NCBI GenBank assembly: GCA_002869065.1
Contig: PKTR01000007.1
Span: 220,932 to 284,931 of the forward strand
Reading direction: 5' to 3'
From: Hyphomicrobiales bacterium
Lineage (GTDB): Bacteria; Pseudomonadota; Alphaproteobacteria; Rhizobiales; Rhodobiaceae
DNA length: 64,000 nt
In this document: piece by piece, positions 46,312-54,403 of the stretch
Layout of the letters: every line of letters starts with the position of its first letter
Position numbering within the stretch: the stretch's first letter is position 1
Program-made: the position numbers and the translations under genes
Notes under the pieces: model-generated
Told to the model about the DNA's origin: nothing
Databases searched by the model: none
The model's input: only the letters and a program-made list of their open reading frames with translations

Positions 46312-47457
46312 TCACCGCATGACCTGATCGGGATCGGTGATCGCCGTGCGCCAGATCGGCACAAGCGTCGCCGCCGTGTAGGGGACAACCGAGAAGAAGG
46401 CGAGAATGGCTATCTGCAGCCCGTCGACATGCGGCGCCAGCGAGAACTCGGGATAGAGCACCGACCAGCCCTTCAGCACCGGTTCGAACAACAGACCGGA
46501 GAACACGAAGATATGGACGAAGGCGAGCCCGTAACCGATCAGGAACGCGGTGAGCGACACCAGCGCCCCCTCCCAGAACTTCATGGCGATAACGTCGCCG
46601 GTTTCCCAGCCGACCGCCTTCAGGACACCGATCTCGCGCTGTTCCTCGGCACTCAGGCCGGATGCCTTTTCGGCAGCAAAAATGACGAAGGCAAGCGCCG
46701 CGCCGACGAGCAGAACGAGCAACAGTCCCTCACGCCAGTCGAAGATCGACTGATAGGTGCGCAGAACCGCGTCGCGCGTAACAAAACGAACGTCCGGTAG
46801 CGCCTTGGCGGCCTTCTCGATGACCGTCGAGACTTCCTTTGCGTTACGCACCGTCATCGCGATGTCGGTGTAGACGCCCGGCGGCGTGTTGAAGAAATCG
46901 CGGTAGTCGGCCTCGTTCATGACGACGAGGTCGGCACTGACCAGAGCCGATTCCAACGGCAGGACCTCGCGCACGATCAGCTTGATGAGCTTGCCGTGCA
47001 CATTGATCAGGAACAGCGGCTTGCCGGCTTCGACGTCGCGGCTCTTGGCGACAGCCTCGCCGACCAGCGCCTCCCCCGCCTCGATTGCCGGCAGATCGCT
47101 CGATTTCGGCGGCACCATTACGGTGTAGTTGGCGCCGTTCGCGCGGTCGTAGAAATAGCCCCACAGCCGCCCTTCGACCTGGCGCACGCCGCGAATGCTC
47201 TTCAACTGATCCACATAAATGCCGGGGACCATATCGTGCCGGCCCATGGTCACCTTCTGCACCGTCACTTCCGGTGCATCGGCAAGAATGAAGCCGGCTT
47301 CGCGCCGAAGCGCCTGACCGAACAGCAGCACCGAGGCGATCATGAACACGATCAGCGTGTAGACCACGATGAGGCCGACATTCTTCGTCTTGCGGCGCGC
47401 CAGCGCGGCCAGCATGAAATCGATCAGATAACGCTGTCGATCGATCCAGTGTTTCAT
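46312..47457 (-). CDS. ABC transporter permease, MacB/FtsX type, NosL-linked
   Basis: 381 residues: one helix at about 26-46, a ~200-residue periplasmic domain (about 50-245), then three helices (about 245-265, 295-325, 350-370). The cytoplasmic loop AEEQREIGVLKAVGWETGDVI is the FtsX/MacB coupling motif. Such permeases transmit ATPase strokes to periplasmic partners, here plausibly the NosL-like proteins. Overlaps the upstream small-protein gene by 4 bp. Confidence 0.85.
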   Translation of the reverse strand: MKHWIDRQRYLIDFMLAALARRKTKNVGLIVVYTLIVFMIASVLLFGQALRREAGFILADAPEVTVQKVTMGRHDMVPGIYVDQLKSIRGVRQVEGRLWGYFYDRANGANYTVMVPPKSSDLPAIEAGEALVGEAVAKSRDVEAGKPLFLINVHGKLIKLIVREVLPLESALVSADLVVMNEADYRDFFNTPPGVYTDIAMTVRNAKEVSTVIEKAAKALPDVRFVTRDAVLRTYQSIFDWREGLLLVLLVGAALAFVIFAAEKASGLSAEEQREIGVLKAVGWETGDVIAMKFWEGALVSLTAFLIGYGLAFVHIFVFSGLLFEPVLKGWSVLYPEFSLAPHVDGLQIAILAFFSVVPYTAATLVPIWRTAITDPDQVMR

Positions 47458-47801
47458 TGCGACGCCTCCGGCGGCGTGGTGGTGAGGATGCCCGACGCGG
47501 CGACGTCGGGCACCGGCATGACCGTTCCGGCAGGGAAATGCTCAAGCGAGAACGGATGGTCCTGGAAGGCCGAATGCAGATCGGCCTGCGTCGGATGGCG
47601 GGTATAGCGGGCTTCGGTGAAAAGCGCGATATCGGTCAGGCCGAGCGAACGGGCAAGGCCGCGCGCACCCGACAGCGCCTCCTTGGAGGCAGCGTCCGTT
47701 GCAAGCGACCAGACCAGTGTCGCGGCAAGGAACACGAGCCCCGCCGCGATGCCGGTCAACACGATCGTCGAGCGCCGTGGCGCCGTCCGTTGCTGGCTCA
47801 T
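47454..47801 (-). CDS. Small single-pass membrane protein of the NosL-ABC cluster
   Basis: 115 residues; an uncleaved anchor or signal at about 13-33 (IVLTGIAAGLVFLAATLVWSL) followed by an ~80-residue periplasmic domain with LGLTDIALFTEARYTRHPTQADLHSAFQDHPFSLEHFPAG. No family recognised. It overlaps nosL-like gene 1 upstream and the permease gene downstream by 4 bp each, so it is co-translated with them and probably a complex member. Confidence 0.65.
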   Translation of the reverse strand: MSQQRTAPRRSTIVLTGIAAGLVFLAATLVWSLATDAASKEALSGARGLARSLGLTDIALFTEARYTRHPTQADLHSAFQDHPFSLEHFPAGTVMPVPDVAASGILTTTPPEASQ

Positions 47802-48373
47802 TCGAACTTTCCGTTGTCGAGCCCGACAAGCATCGGCATCGCGACCTCATCGTAGGAAAGCAGGCGTTTGCCGGCGTGGTCGGCGAAATACTCCTCGGCC
47901 TCTTCCTTCGTGGCGTGCGGAATGAGTTCATGCCCCATGGGACCAAGCACGTCGGAGCCGATCACGTAGAACGCCGCCTTGGCATCGATCCGCTCGACGC
48001 CGTAATAGTCCGTCACGCCCATGCCGGCGATCTGGTCGGCAGTGCGCCCGCGCGCATATTTCGGCATGTCGTGGAGATATTTGAAGAAGTCCTTGGCGCC
48101 GTCGAAATGGTCAGCGTGGCCGTCCTTGAACAGAACCGTCGCTATCCATTCGGGATATTTGGCGACGAACATGCCGCAGACCGGGCAGATGTCATCGGGG
48201 CCCGGCGGCGGCAAATCAACCTTCGCCGCGCGTTCGGCCTTCGCGCTTGTCGCGGAAAAGCCGCTGAACCCGGCACCCGCCAGAACCGTCAGCGCGGCAA
48301 GAAAACTGCGCCGGGAGAGAGATCCGGCTCCGTTGGCACCGCGACGGGAGAAGCGGAGATGGTGATGGCACAT
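47798..48373 (-). CDS. nosL: NosL family copper-binding protein (copy A)
   Basis: 191 residues. Tat signal: LSRRSFLAALTVLAGAGFSGFSA (about 19-41). The mature part opens with DICPVCGMFVAKYPEWIATVLFKDGHADHFDGAKDFFKYL, the NosL core with the CxxCGM Cu(I) site. NosL delivers copper to nitrous oxide reductase in denitrifiers; no nosZ is visible here. The extreme N-terminus MCHHHLRF is also metal-like but lies before the signal. Overlaps the downstream gene by 4 bp. Confidence 0.85.
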   Translation of the reverse strand: MCHHHLRFSRRGANGAGSLSRRSFLAALTVLAGAGFSGFSATSAKAERAAKVDLPPPGPDDICPVCGMFVAKYPEWIATVLFKDGHADHFDGAKDFFKYLHDMPKYARGRTADQIAGMGVTDYYGVERIDAKAAFYVIGSDVLGPMGHELIPHATKEEAEEYFADHAGKRLLSYDEVAMPMLVGLDNGKFE

Positions 48374-48402
48374 CGCTGAACCTCGTTTATCCGGTAGAAA
48401 TC

Positions 48403-48435
48403 AAGAAAATGAGCGGAACCCGAAGGTCCCGCTCA
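48403..48435 (-). terminator. Hairpin with T-rich tail between the two nosL-like genes
   Basis: TGAGCGG-A-ACC-CGAA-GGT-C-CCGCTCA (48410-48435), ten pairs and one mismatch, followed on the minus strand by TTTTCTTG. It lies 17 bp past the copy B stop, so the first nosL-like gene may be transcribed in excess of the ABC genes. Confidence 0.6.
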
Positions 48436-48449
48436 CAAGGGGCACAAAA

Positions 48450-48548
48450 CCCTTATTGCTGCATCATTTTTTTGCGTTTTTCGGCGCGGCGCTTGCGGAT
48501 GGCAAGCGTGTCCTTGGCCATGTCGAGATAGGCAAGCTGCAACGCTTC
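48450..48548. repeat. 99-bp exact direct repeat, left copy
   Basis: Identical to 63902-64000. It covers the last 31 codons and the stop of the NosL-like gene copy B plus 3 nt beyond the stop. The left boundary is sharp (A at 48449, G at 63901). The right copy is cut by the window edge, so the repeat may be longer. Confidence 0.95.
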
Positions 48549-49076
48549 CTCAAAGCCCGCGACCTTGGCGCCCGCGGACCCGGCCGCCGCCGCATCCGCC
48601 TTCGCCTTGTCCGCATAGACCCACTTCGACACCTTCGTCATCGTCCCCATCTTGTTCGGGTCGATCACATAGGACGCCTTGTCGACGTCAACCAACGGCT
48701 TGATCTCGGCATCCGAGCCGGCATCGCCCGCATAGATCGTCTTCGGACCACGGTCCATGTTCAGCGACAGGCTGATCGCCGCGCAGTGCAGCGAGCACGT
48801 GCCGTCGACCGCGTCGTCTTCATAGACAACCAGATGCCGCGTCGTGTGCCACATCTTGCGCGCCATGCCGCAATACGGACAGCGCGGATACTTCTCGAAC
48901 TCGTTCTCGAGCGGCGCGGTGTCCTTCGGCAGCTTGTTCACCAGACCGTGCTTGTCGGTCCATTCCCACGGCATCATCATCTTCTTTTCGGCGTGGGCTG
49001 CAGTCGCGGCAAAGGTTCCGGCCAGCGCGCCAAGCGAAGCGGTTTTCAGCAAATCTCTGCGATTCATGATTTTCAT
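48453..49076 (-). CDS. NosL-like Tat-exported protein (copy B), Met-rich
   Basis: About 207 residues. Twin-arginine leader MNRRDLLKTASLGALAG. The mature protein starts KKMMMPWEWTDKHG and contains EKYPRCPYCGMARKMWHTTRHLVVYEDDAVDGTCSLHCAA, a NosL-type CxxCGM site plus a second CSLHC motif. It ends in a basic, Met-containing tail (KRRAEKRKKMMQQ). Start at 49076 or 49067; neither has a good ribosome site. Probably binds Cu(I) and works with the ABC genes downstream. Its 3' end is duplicated at the right window edge. Confidence 0.78.
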   Translation of the reverse strand: MKIMNRRDLLKTASLGALAGTFAATAAHAEKKMMMPWEWTDKHGLVNKLPKDTAPLENEFEKYPRCPYCGMARKMWHTTRHLVVYEDDAVDGTCSLHCAAISLSLNMDRGPKTIYAGDAGSDAEIKPLVDVDKASYVIDPNKMGTMTKVSKWVYADKAKADAAAAGSAGAKVAGFEEALQLAYLDMAKDTLAIRKRRAEKRKKMMQQ

Positions 49077-49203
49077 ACGTCTTTGCGACGTCTCCCGAAG
49101 AAACAGGAAAAAGGGGGGGAATACAGGAGAAAAAGCCCGTTCCGCGCCGACGCGCAACCGAGCCGGGACACAATGGCCCGCATGCGGCGCCCGGCGCGAA
49201 AAC

Positions 49204-49626
49204 TCAGGCTGTCACAAAAGACGGAGGACCGCGCGTCCGGCCGTAACGCAGAGCAAGCTCGCGTTCGGCAACCAGATCCCAGCCAGGAAGCTCGATTTCA
49301 ACCGCATAGTCGGGCGCCGGCGGGGCGTCCGGCACGTCATCGGCCGCGGTGAAGCCTCCCATCGCCGCACTGGCACATACGGCGCAGGCAGGGGTGGAGC
49401 TGGTGTTACCGCCGCGCTTGGCAGGGTCGTCGCGCCCGATCGGCACGAAACCCTCGCCGGTGCACAGCGCAAGGAAACCCATCGGAAGGCCGTTCGGATC
49501 GACGCCGGCAGCGCGCAACGCGCCAGCGCTCAAATGCGCGGCCGAGAACACGACCTGAACCGCCATCGCCAGCACCGCCAGCCACGACGTCAGATCTCGT
49601 ATCCCTCTTCGCCGAACAAAATTCAT
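49204..49626 (-). CDS. DUF2946 family protein
   Basis: 140 residues: N-terminal membrane helix (LTSWLAVLAMAVQVVFSAAHL), the Cys pair ACAVCASAAMGG near the middle, and the family's C-terminal RGPP motif (RTRGPPSFVTA). DUF2946 genes are often found beside copper-related membrane proteins in proteobacteria, which fits the cluster. Start taken at 49626. First gene of the reverse-strand cluster. Confidence 0.65.
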   Translation of the reverse strand: MNFVRRRGIRDLTSWLAVLAMAVQVVFSAAHLSAGALRAAGVDPNGLPMGFLALCTGEGFVPIGRDDPAKRGGNTSSTPACAVCASAAMGGFTAADDVPDAPPAPDYAVEIELPGWDLVAERELALRYGRTRGPPSFVTA

Positions 49627-49635
49627 GACGACCCG

Positions 49636-49771
49636 AAAAGCCTGGTGGGGGATCGTTCGTTGCGATCTCCCCTGACCCCCTTCGCCCGGCATGCCGGGAC
49701 ATCCGCAGATGGAAAGGGCCAGTCTCGATGCGTCCTTACCACCGGCGAGACGAGTCTCGCTTGCCCGGTGG
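49636..49771 (-). promoter_or_regulatory. Structured leader upstream of the NosL-ABC cluster
   Basis: Three inverted repeats in a row: CCACCG-GCGAGAC-GA-GTCTCGC-N5-CGGTGG (49739-49771, 13 pairs with a bulge), the 14-bp palindrome CCCGGCATGCCGGG (49685-49698), and a GGGG..ATCG / CGAT..CCCC hairpin (about 49637-49662). It matches no riboswitch class I know, including cobalamin. The first hairpin could instead be an end signal for the upstream guanylyltransferase gene, but lacks a T-tract. Confidence 0.3.
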
Positions 49772-49857
49772 CAATCGCCCAGGACATTAGCAGACCATAC
49801 GATCTTGGCGATATGCGTATTGTCGCGATACCGGCGCGGGATCGGCGCCGCCGGACT

Positions 49858-50943
49858 TCAGTCCGTTACCGCGTCTACCGCCACCGCCGGCAACAACTCG
49901 ACCACACCCTTCAGGCTGTCGAGGCGATCCGTCGCGGCCACCAGAACGCCGCCGGAACCCGCCACGATGGTGACACCGTCCAGACCGAGCGCGACCACCT
50001 GAAGCCCGTCTGCGGCATGCACGAAGCACGCGCGGCTGTCCGACAGAACCGCTTCGCCGGTCGCCGCATTGCCGGACTGGTCGGCAATGGCGCGCGCCCG
50101 ATAGGACGCCCACGACCCGAGGTCCTCCCAGCCGGCATCGCCAACCGGCATCACCACCACCTTGCCGCTGCTTTCGAACACCGCATGGTCGAGCGAACGC
50201 GCCAGTGCCAGCCCGTAGCCGTCTGCACCAAGACGCAGGAAGTCGGTCTCATCGCTCGCATTGGACATTGAAATCCGTGCCGCCTGCAGGATCTCCGGCG
50301 CATGGCGCTCCATCTCTTCGATCAGAACCGAAGCCCGGAACAGGAACAGCCCGCTGTTCCACAAATGCCGGCCGCTCATGAAGAACGCCTTGGCGCGCGT
50401 CGCGTTCGGCTTCTCCACGAAGCGGACAGCCGGAACCGGCTCGCCGGCGATCGCCGGCTGCTCGGTTTCGAGATAGCCGAATGCCGTTTCGGGTCGCGTC
50501 GGCGGAATGCCGAAAGTGACCAGCGCCCCACCCATTGCGATATCGCGGGCACCTTCGATCGCGGCCAGCAGGACCTCGGGTTCGGCAATCGCATGATCCG
50601 ACGGTGAGATCAGCATCAAGCAGTCCGGCTCGCGGGCAGCGCAATACAACGCCGCCACCGCCACCGCCAGCGCCGTGTCGCGCGCAGCCGGCTCCAGCAT
50701 GATTCGAGCGTCTATACCCGCAGCCTGCACCTCGCCCGCCACCAGGAAGCGATGTTCCTCACCGCACACGATGATCGGGGCCGAAAACGCATCCGGCCCG
50801 GCAAAACGTTGCAGGGTGTCGTGGAACAACGATCGGCCCGAGAGGCCGGCCAGAAACTGCTTCGGTCGTCCGCGTCGCGACAACGGCCACAAACGGGTTC
50901 CCGCGCCGCCACCGAGAACGACTGGGGTAATCGGTTCCGCCAT
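49858..50943 (-). CDS. Mannose-1-phosphate guanylyltransferase
   Basis: 361 residues; makes GDP-mannose for polysaccharide or LPS. Nucleotidyltransferase motifs VVLGGGAGTRLWPLSRRGRPKQF and RFVEKPNATRA. It is the short, single-domain form; the C-terminal phosphomannose-isomerase cupin domain of the ManC/AlgA type is absent. Start at 50943 with a GGGGGGA site upstream. No sugar genes adjoin it. Confidence 0.9.
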   Translation of the reverse strand: MAEPITPVVLGGGAGTRLWPLSRRGRPKQFLAGLSGRSLFHDTLQRFAGPDAFSAPIIVCGEEHRFLVAGEVQAAGIDARIMLEPAARDTALAVAVAALYCAAREPDCLMLISPSDHAIAEPEVLLAAIEGARDIAMGGALVTFGIPPTRPETAFGYLETEQPAIAGEPVPAVRFVEKPNATRAKAFFMSGRHLWNSGLFLFRASVLIEEMERHAPEILQAARISMSNASDETDFLRLGADGYGLALARSLDHAVFESSGKVVVMPVGDAGWEDLGSWASYRARAIADQSGNAATGEAVLSDSRACFVHAADGLQVVALGLDGVTIVAGSGGVLVAATDRLDSLKGVVELLPAVAVDAVTD

Positions 50944-51099
50944 CGGGTCCCCCCACCACCTGGCATACCAGCCGGAAGCGGAGTCTTTTGCCCTACTCCC
51001 TTCCGGAACACACCCGCATTGAAGCAATCAAAAATAGCGAGTTACAATCAGAAATAAGGATACATTCGAGATTTCTATCAAGTCCCCGGCGACGGACAC

Positions 51100-51130
51100 A
51101 AAAAGGCCCCCGCGCGATTGCGCGGAGGCC
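51100..51130 (-). terminator. Intrinsic terminator downstream of the urate locus
   Basis: GGCC-CCC-GCGC-GATT-GCGC-GGA-GGCC (51105-51130), ten pairs with one mismatch, followed on the minus strand by TTTTTG. It ends reverse-strand transcripts from the urate permease gene. Confidence 0.8.
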
Positions 51131-51205
51131 CTGTGACGGATGGGTCGCGGCGGTAGCACCGTGCCCCATGGTCCGAGTTCCAGCTAACGCTTATCTCGTG
51201 ATCGC

Positions 51206-51287
51206 TGAATCATTCGATCTGCGCTAGCCGGTCTCTTTCGCGCGTATTCTCATCCGAAAACCGGTTCCCACTTTTCGGGAATACGCG
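51206..51287. repeat. Palindromic intergenic repeat of Rhizobiales type
   Basis: Core hairpin CGCGTATTC-TCAT-CCGAAAA-N11-TTTTCGG-GAATACGCG (51241-51287): outer arms 9 bp and inner arms 7 bp, both perfect. Read on the minus strand it encodes PEKWEPVFG, a tell-tale tail in many rhizobial hypothetical proteins that overlap such repeats. It abuts the urate permease stop codon (51288-51290). Only one copy in this window. Confidence 0.6.
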
Positions 51288-52697
51288 TCAGTCGTCCTGG
51301 TGCTTGTGGCCGGCCATGCCGCCCGACACTTCTTCCGTCTGCTCGTGCGTCACCTCGTGCGGCAGGATGAGGTTGAGCACGATGGCGATGACGGCCGCCG
51401 GCAGAAGGCCGGTGGTCAACAGCATCTTCAGAGTACCCGGCAGATGCTGCAGGGCGCCCGGCTCGAGCTGCAGGCCGAGGCCGATCGACAGCGACACGGC
51501 GAAGATCACCATGTTGCGGCGGTTCCACATCACGTCGGAGAGCATCGAGATACCCGACGCGCAAACCATGCCGAACATGACGATGACGCCGCCGCCGAGC
51601 ACCTGGATCGGAATGGTCGAGATCGCCGCGCCGACTTTCGGAACGAGGCCGGCGAGCAGCAGGAACACTGCACCGATGGTCACCACATGCCGGCTCATCA
51701 CGCCGGTCATGGCGATGAGGCCGACATTCTGGCTGAACGAGGTGTTCGGCAGACCGCCGAAGACACCGGCAATCGCCGTACCGAAGCCGTCGGCGAAGGT
51801 CGCACCGGTGATTTCCTTGTCGGTCGCCTCGCGGCCGGCGCCACCCTTGGTGATGCCCGAGACGTCACCGACGGTTTCGACGGCCGAAACGAAGGCCATC
51901 AGGCAGAAACCGATGATGGCGGCGAAGCTGAACTCGAAGCCGAAATGGAACGGCATCGGCACCGCGAACGGCGCGGCACGGCCGATGTTGCCGAAGTTCA
52001 CCATGCCGAGTGCCAGCGCGACGAGATAGCCGGCGACGAGGCCGATCAGGATCGCCGAAACCGACAGCATGCCACGGGCGAAGAACTTGAAGCCGAGCGT
52101 GACAAAGATGACGACCAGCGCGACACCCCAGCTCTGCAGGCTGCCATATTCCGGCTTGCCGATCATCGGCACACCGCCGGCGGAGTACTGGATGCCGACC
52201 TTGACCAGCGCAAGACCGATCATCAGCACGACGAGGCCGGTCACGAGCGGCGGCAGCATGAAGCGGATACGGCCGACGAAGGTGCCGAGCAGCGCATGGA
52301 ACAGACCGCCGATCAGGACGCCGGTGAACAGCGGTGCCATCGCCTCGACGCCCTTGCCGGCAACAAGCGGAATCATCACCGGAATGAAGGCAAAGCTGGT
52401 GCCCTGCACGACCGGCAGACGCGCGCCGATCGGCCCGAACCCGATGGTCTGGAACAAGGTGGCGATGCCCGCGAAGAACATGCACATCTGGATCATGTAG
52501 ATCATTTGCGGGAAGTCCGGCGAATTCGAGCCGAAGCCGAAACCCGCCGCGCCCGCAACGATGATCGCCGGCGTCACATTGGCGATGAACATCGCCAGCA
52601 CATGCTGGATGCCGAGCGGAACCGCCTTGATCAGCGGCGGCGTATAGTTCGGGTCGCGGAGCTGCTCCGGTGTCCCGACCGATGTATCTGCAGCCAT
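51288..52697 (-). CDS. NCS2 family permease, probable urate/purine transporter
   Basis: 469 residues, about 14 membrane helices. NCS2 (nucleobase:cation symporter-2) motifs QNVGLIAMTGVMSRHVVTIGA and GMVCASGISML are present; FMLPPLVTGLVVLMIGLALVKVGI is typical of the urate/xanthine branch. Last gene of the reverse-strand urate operon, which makes urate or a downstream ureide the likely substrate. Confidence 0.88.
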   Translation of the reverse strand: MAADTSVGTPEQLRDPNYTPPLIKAVPLGIQHVLAMFIANVTPAIIVAGAAGFGFGSNSPDFPQMIYMIQMCMFFAGIATLFQTIGFGPIGARLPVVQGTSFAFIPVMIPLVAGKGVEAMAPLFTGVLIGGLFHALLGTFVGRIRFMLPPLVTGLVVLMIGLALVKVGIQYSAGGVPMIGKPEYGSLQSWGVALVVIFVTLGFKFFARGMLSVSAILIGLVAGYLVALALGMVNFGNIGRAAPFAVPMPFHFGFEFSFAAIIGFCLMAFVSAVETVGDVSGITKGGAGREATDKEITGATFADGFGTAIAGVFGGLPNTSFSQNVGLIAMTGVMSRHVVTIGAVFLLLAGLVPKVGAAISTIPIQVLGGGVIVMFGMVCASGISMLSDVMWNRRNMVIFAVSLSIGLGLQLEPGALQHLPGTLKMLLTTGLLPAAVIAIVLNLILPHEVTHEQTEEVSGGMAGHKHQDD

Positions 52698-52892
52698 TTC
52701 TCTCTCCTCTGCAAATGGACTGAATGCATGCCGGTTTGCCCGGGCTTGGTTCGTTCCTCTGTTGTTTTGCCTGTCGTTCGACCTGTTAGCCGGCCTGTTG
52801 ATTTACTTTCTGTTCACCATGTTCACGCCCTCGACCGTCTCTCCCGCGTGTTCCCTTTTTCGCGGTGCGGCGTTGCCGGGTCCCGCACCCTC

Positions 52893-53381
52893 CTATTCGA
52901 TGCGGTAGGGCTCGTTGAACCAGTGCTCTTCGAGATTGTTGCCATCGCCGATGCGGTCGATCACCGCGAACAGCCCCGGCTCGGCAAGCGGCGTCAGCAC
53001 GCCATGCCAGACGTTGCGGAAAAAATTGATCCCCTGCCCCGGCGTCGTCAGGAAGGCGCGCGGCCGTCCCGGCGCACCGTCCTCGTCGGGTGCGACAATG
53101 ACGAGGAACGGATCGGCCGTCATCGGCACGAACGCCTGGCTGCCGAGCGGGTGGCGTTCCATCATGTCGAGCTCATAGGGCAGCGCCCGCGCCTCGGCCT
53201 TGAATAGGCTGATGCCGGCATGCGCGTTGGTGCCGATGAAATCGCAATGGGCGAGATCGTGATAACGGCCGCACAGGCCACGATTGATCATGAAGGTCGG
53301 ATCGCCCACCGCCTCGAGCACGTCCCCGAACGGCGCGAACGCCTCGGCCGTCAGCGGCTCGATGGCAATTGCAGTTCTCAC
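52893..53381 (-). CDS. allA: Ureidoglycolate lyase
   Basis: Splits ureidoglycolate into glyoxylate and urea. 162 residues, full length for AllA: IAIEPLTAEAFAPFGDVLEA, SLFKAEARALPYELDMMERHPLGSQAFVPM, and GINFFRNVWHGVLTPL carry the family cupin core. Overlaps the allantoicase stop by 4 bp; 195 bp before the permease gene. Confidence 0.92.
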   Translation of the reverse strand: MRTAIAIEPLTAEAFAPFGDVLEAVGDPTFMINRGLCGRYHDLAHCDFIGTNAHAGISLFKAEARALPYELDMMERHPLGSQAFVPMTADPFLVIVAPDEDGAPGRPRAFLTTPGQGINFFRNVWHGVLTPLAEPGLFAVIDRIGDGNNLEEHWFNEPYRIE

Positions 53382-54388
53382 TCGACCCTCCCGAACAGCC
53401 TGAGACGGCTGATGCCGCCATCGGGATGAATGTTGAGCCGGACATGGGTTACCGGACCGAGATCGGCGATGTCGGCGCCCTCGAAGACATGCTCCGCGTC
53501 GCCCGTCAGCTTCTTCTCTTCCAGCAGCGTCGGCCAGAACATCGCCGAGGTCACGATCGCCGCCGTCAGATCGCCCTTGAAGTGCGACAGGTCGGCCGCC
53601 TGCAACGAGCAGCTGTCGGGGAAATTGCCCTTGAACCAGGCGGTGTCGATGACAGCCCGCTCGATCCGCCCGCGCGCGCCAAGCGCCACGACGATCCAGT
53701 CATAGCCCGGTTCGCGCCGGCGCCGGGTTTCCCAGCCATCGCCCATGTTCTCGCCGCGCCCCGGTGCCAGCATACGGTGGTAGGCGCCGTAGTGCGCATC
53801 GGAAAAGGCGACGATACGGCCGCCGTTCAGCACGCCGGCGAGGTCCAGCTCTTCCTTTTCGAACCTGTTCGGATCGAGATGCGGTTCGCCATAGACCCGA
53901 AGCCGGGCGATGCCGCCGTCGGGATAGATCTGGATGCGCAGATGGGTCCACAGATCGGGATCGTCGCAGGCGAAGAAATGATGTGCGTCGGGCCCGAGCT
54001 GCTGCGTCGGGAGAATCTCCACCCAGGTGGTGTGCTCGTCCGGATAGCCCTCGATATGGGCTGCCTCGATGCGGCAGGCCGGCGCGAAGTTGCCGGTGAA
54101 ATGCGCGGTGTTGACGTCGAAACCGGTGATGCGGCCGCAGGTCGCCAGCTCGATGATGGCATGGTCGTTGCCGCCGTCGCGGCGTCGGCGCGTCTCCCAG
54201 CCGTCCATCCACTTGCCGTGATGGTCGTATTTGTCGGGAATGAAGACCGGATCGGAATCCTGCAGCATGCGCTCGAGCGGCGCGAAGAACTCGTCGGTCG
54301 CGCTGATCGCCAGCGCCCCCAGCCCGGCCGAGGCGAGATTGAGATCGAAGCGGGCAAAACGCGGAAGATCGGCGCCGGAAGCGGTCAT
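53378..54388 (-). CDS. alc: Allantoicase
   Basis: Hydrolyses allantoate to ureidoglycolate and urea. 336 residues made of two similar galactose-binding-like halves: KWMDGWETRRRRDGGNDHAIIELA near residue 63 is echoed by NMGDGWETRRRREPGYDWIVVALG near residue 219, and HLRIQIYPDGGIARLRVYGE by HVRLNIHPDGGISRLRLFGR. The duplication is typical of the family. Sits between the allantoinase fusion and allA. Confidence 0.94.
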   Translation of the reverse strand: MTASGADLPRFARFDLNLASAGLGALAISATDEFFAPLERMLQDSDPVFIPDKYDHHGKWMDGWETRRRRDGGNDHAIIELATCGRITGFDVNTAHFTGNFAPACRIEAAHIEGYPDEHTTWVEILPTQQLGPDAHHFFACDDPDLWTHLRIQIYPDGGIARLRVYGEPHLDPNRFEKEELDLAGVLNGGRIVAFSDAHYGAYHRMLAPGRGENMGDGWETRRRREPGYDWIVVALGARGRIERAVIDTAWFKGNFPDSCSLQAADLSHFKGDLTAAIVTSAMFWPTLLEEKKLTGDAEHVFEGADIADLGPVTHVRLNIHPDGGISRLRLFGRVE

Positions 54389-54403
54389 TTCAGGTCCTGT
54401 GTG

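Larger units (their letters stand above)
50944..51287. other. 344-bp intergenic region
   Basis: No gene seen. Contains the promoter side of the guanylyltransferase gene, an intrinsic terminator at 51100-51130 and a palindromic repeat at 51206-51287. Confidence 0.6.

Noticed and set aside
49627..49857. Cobalamin riboswitch considered upstream of the NosL-ABC cluster
   Set aside because: The B12-box and the other conserved riboswitch segments could not be found on either strand.
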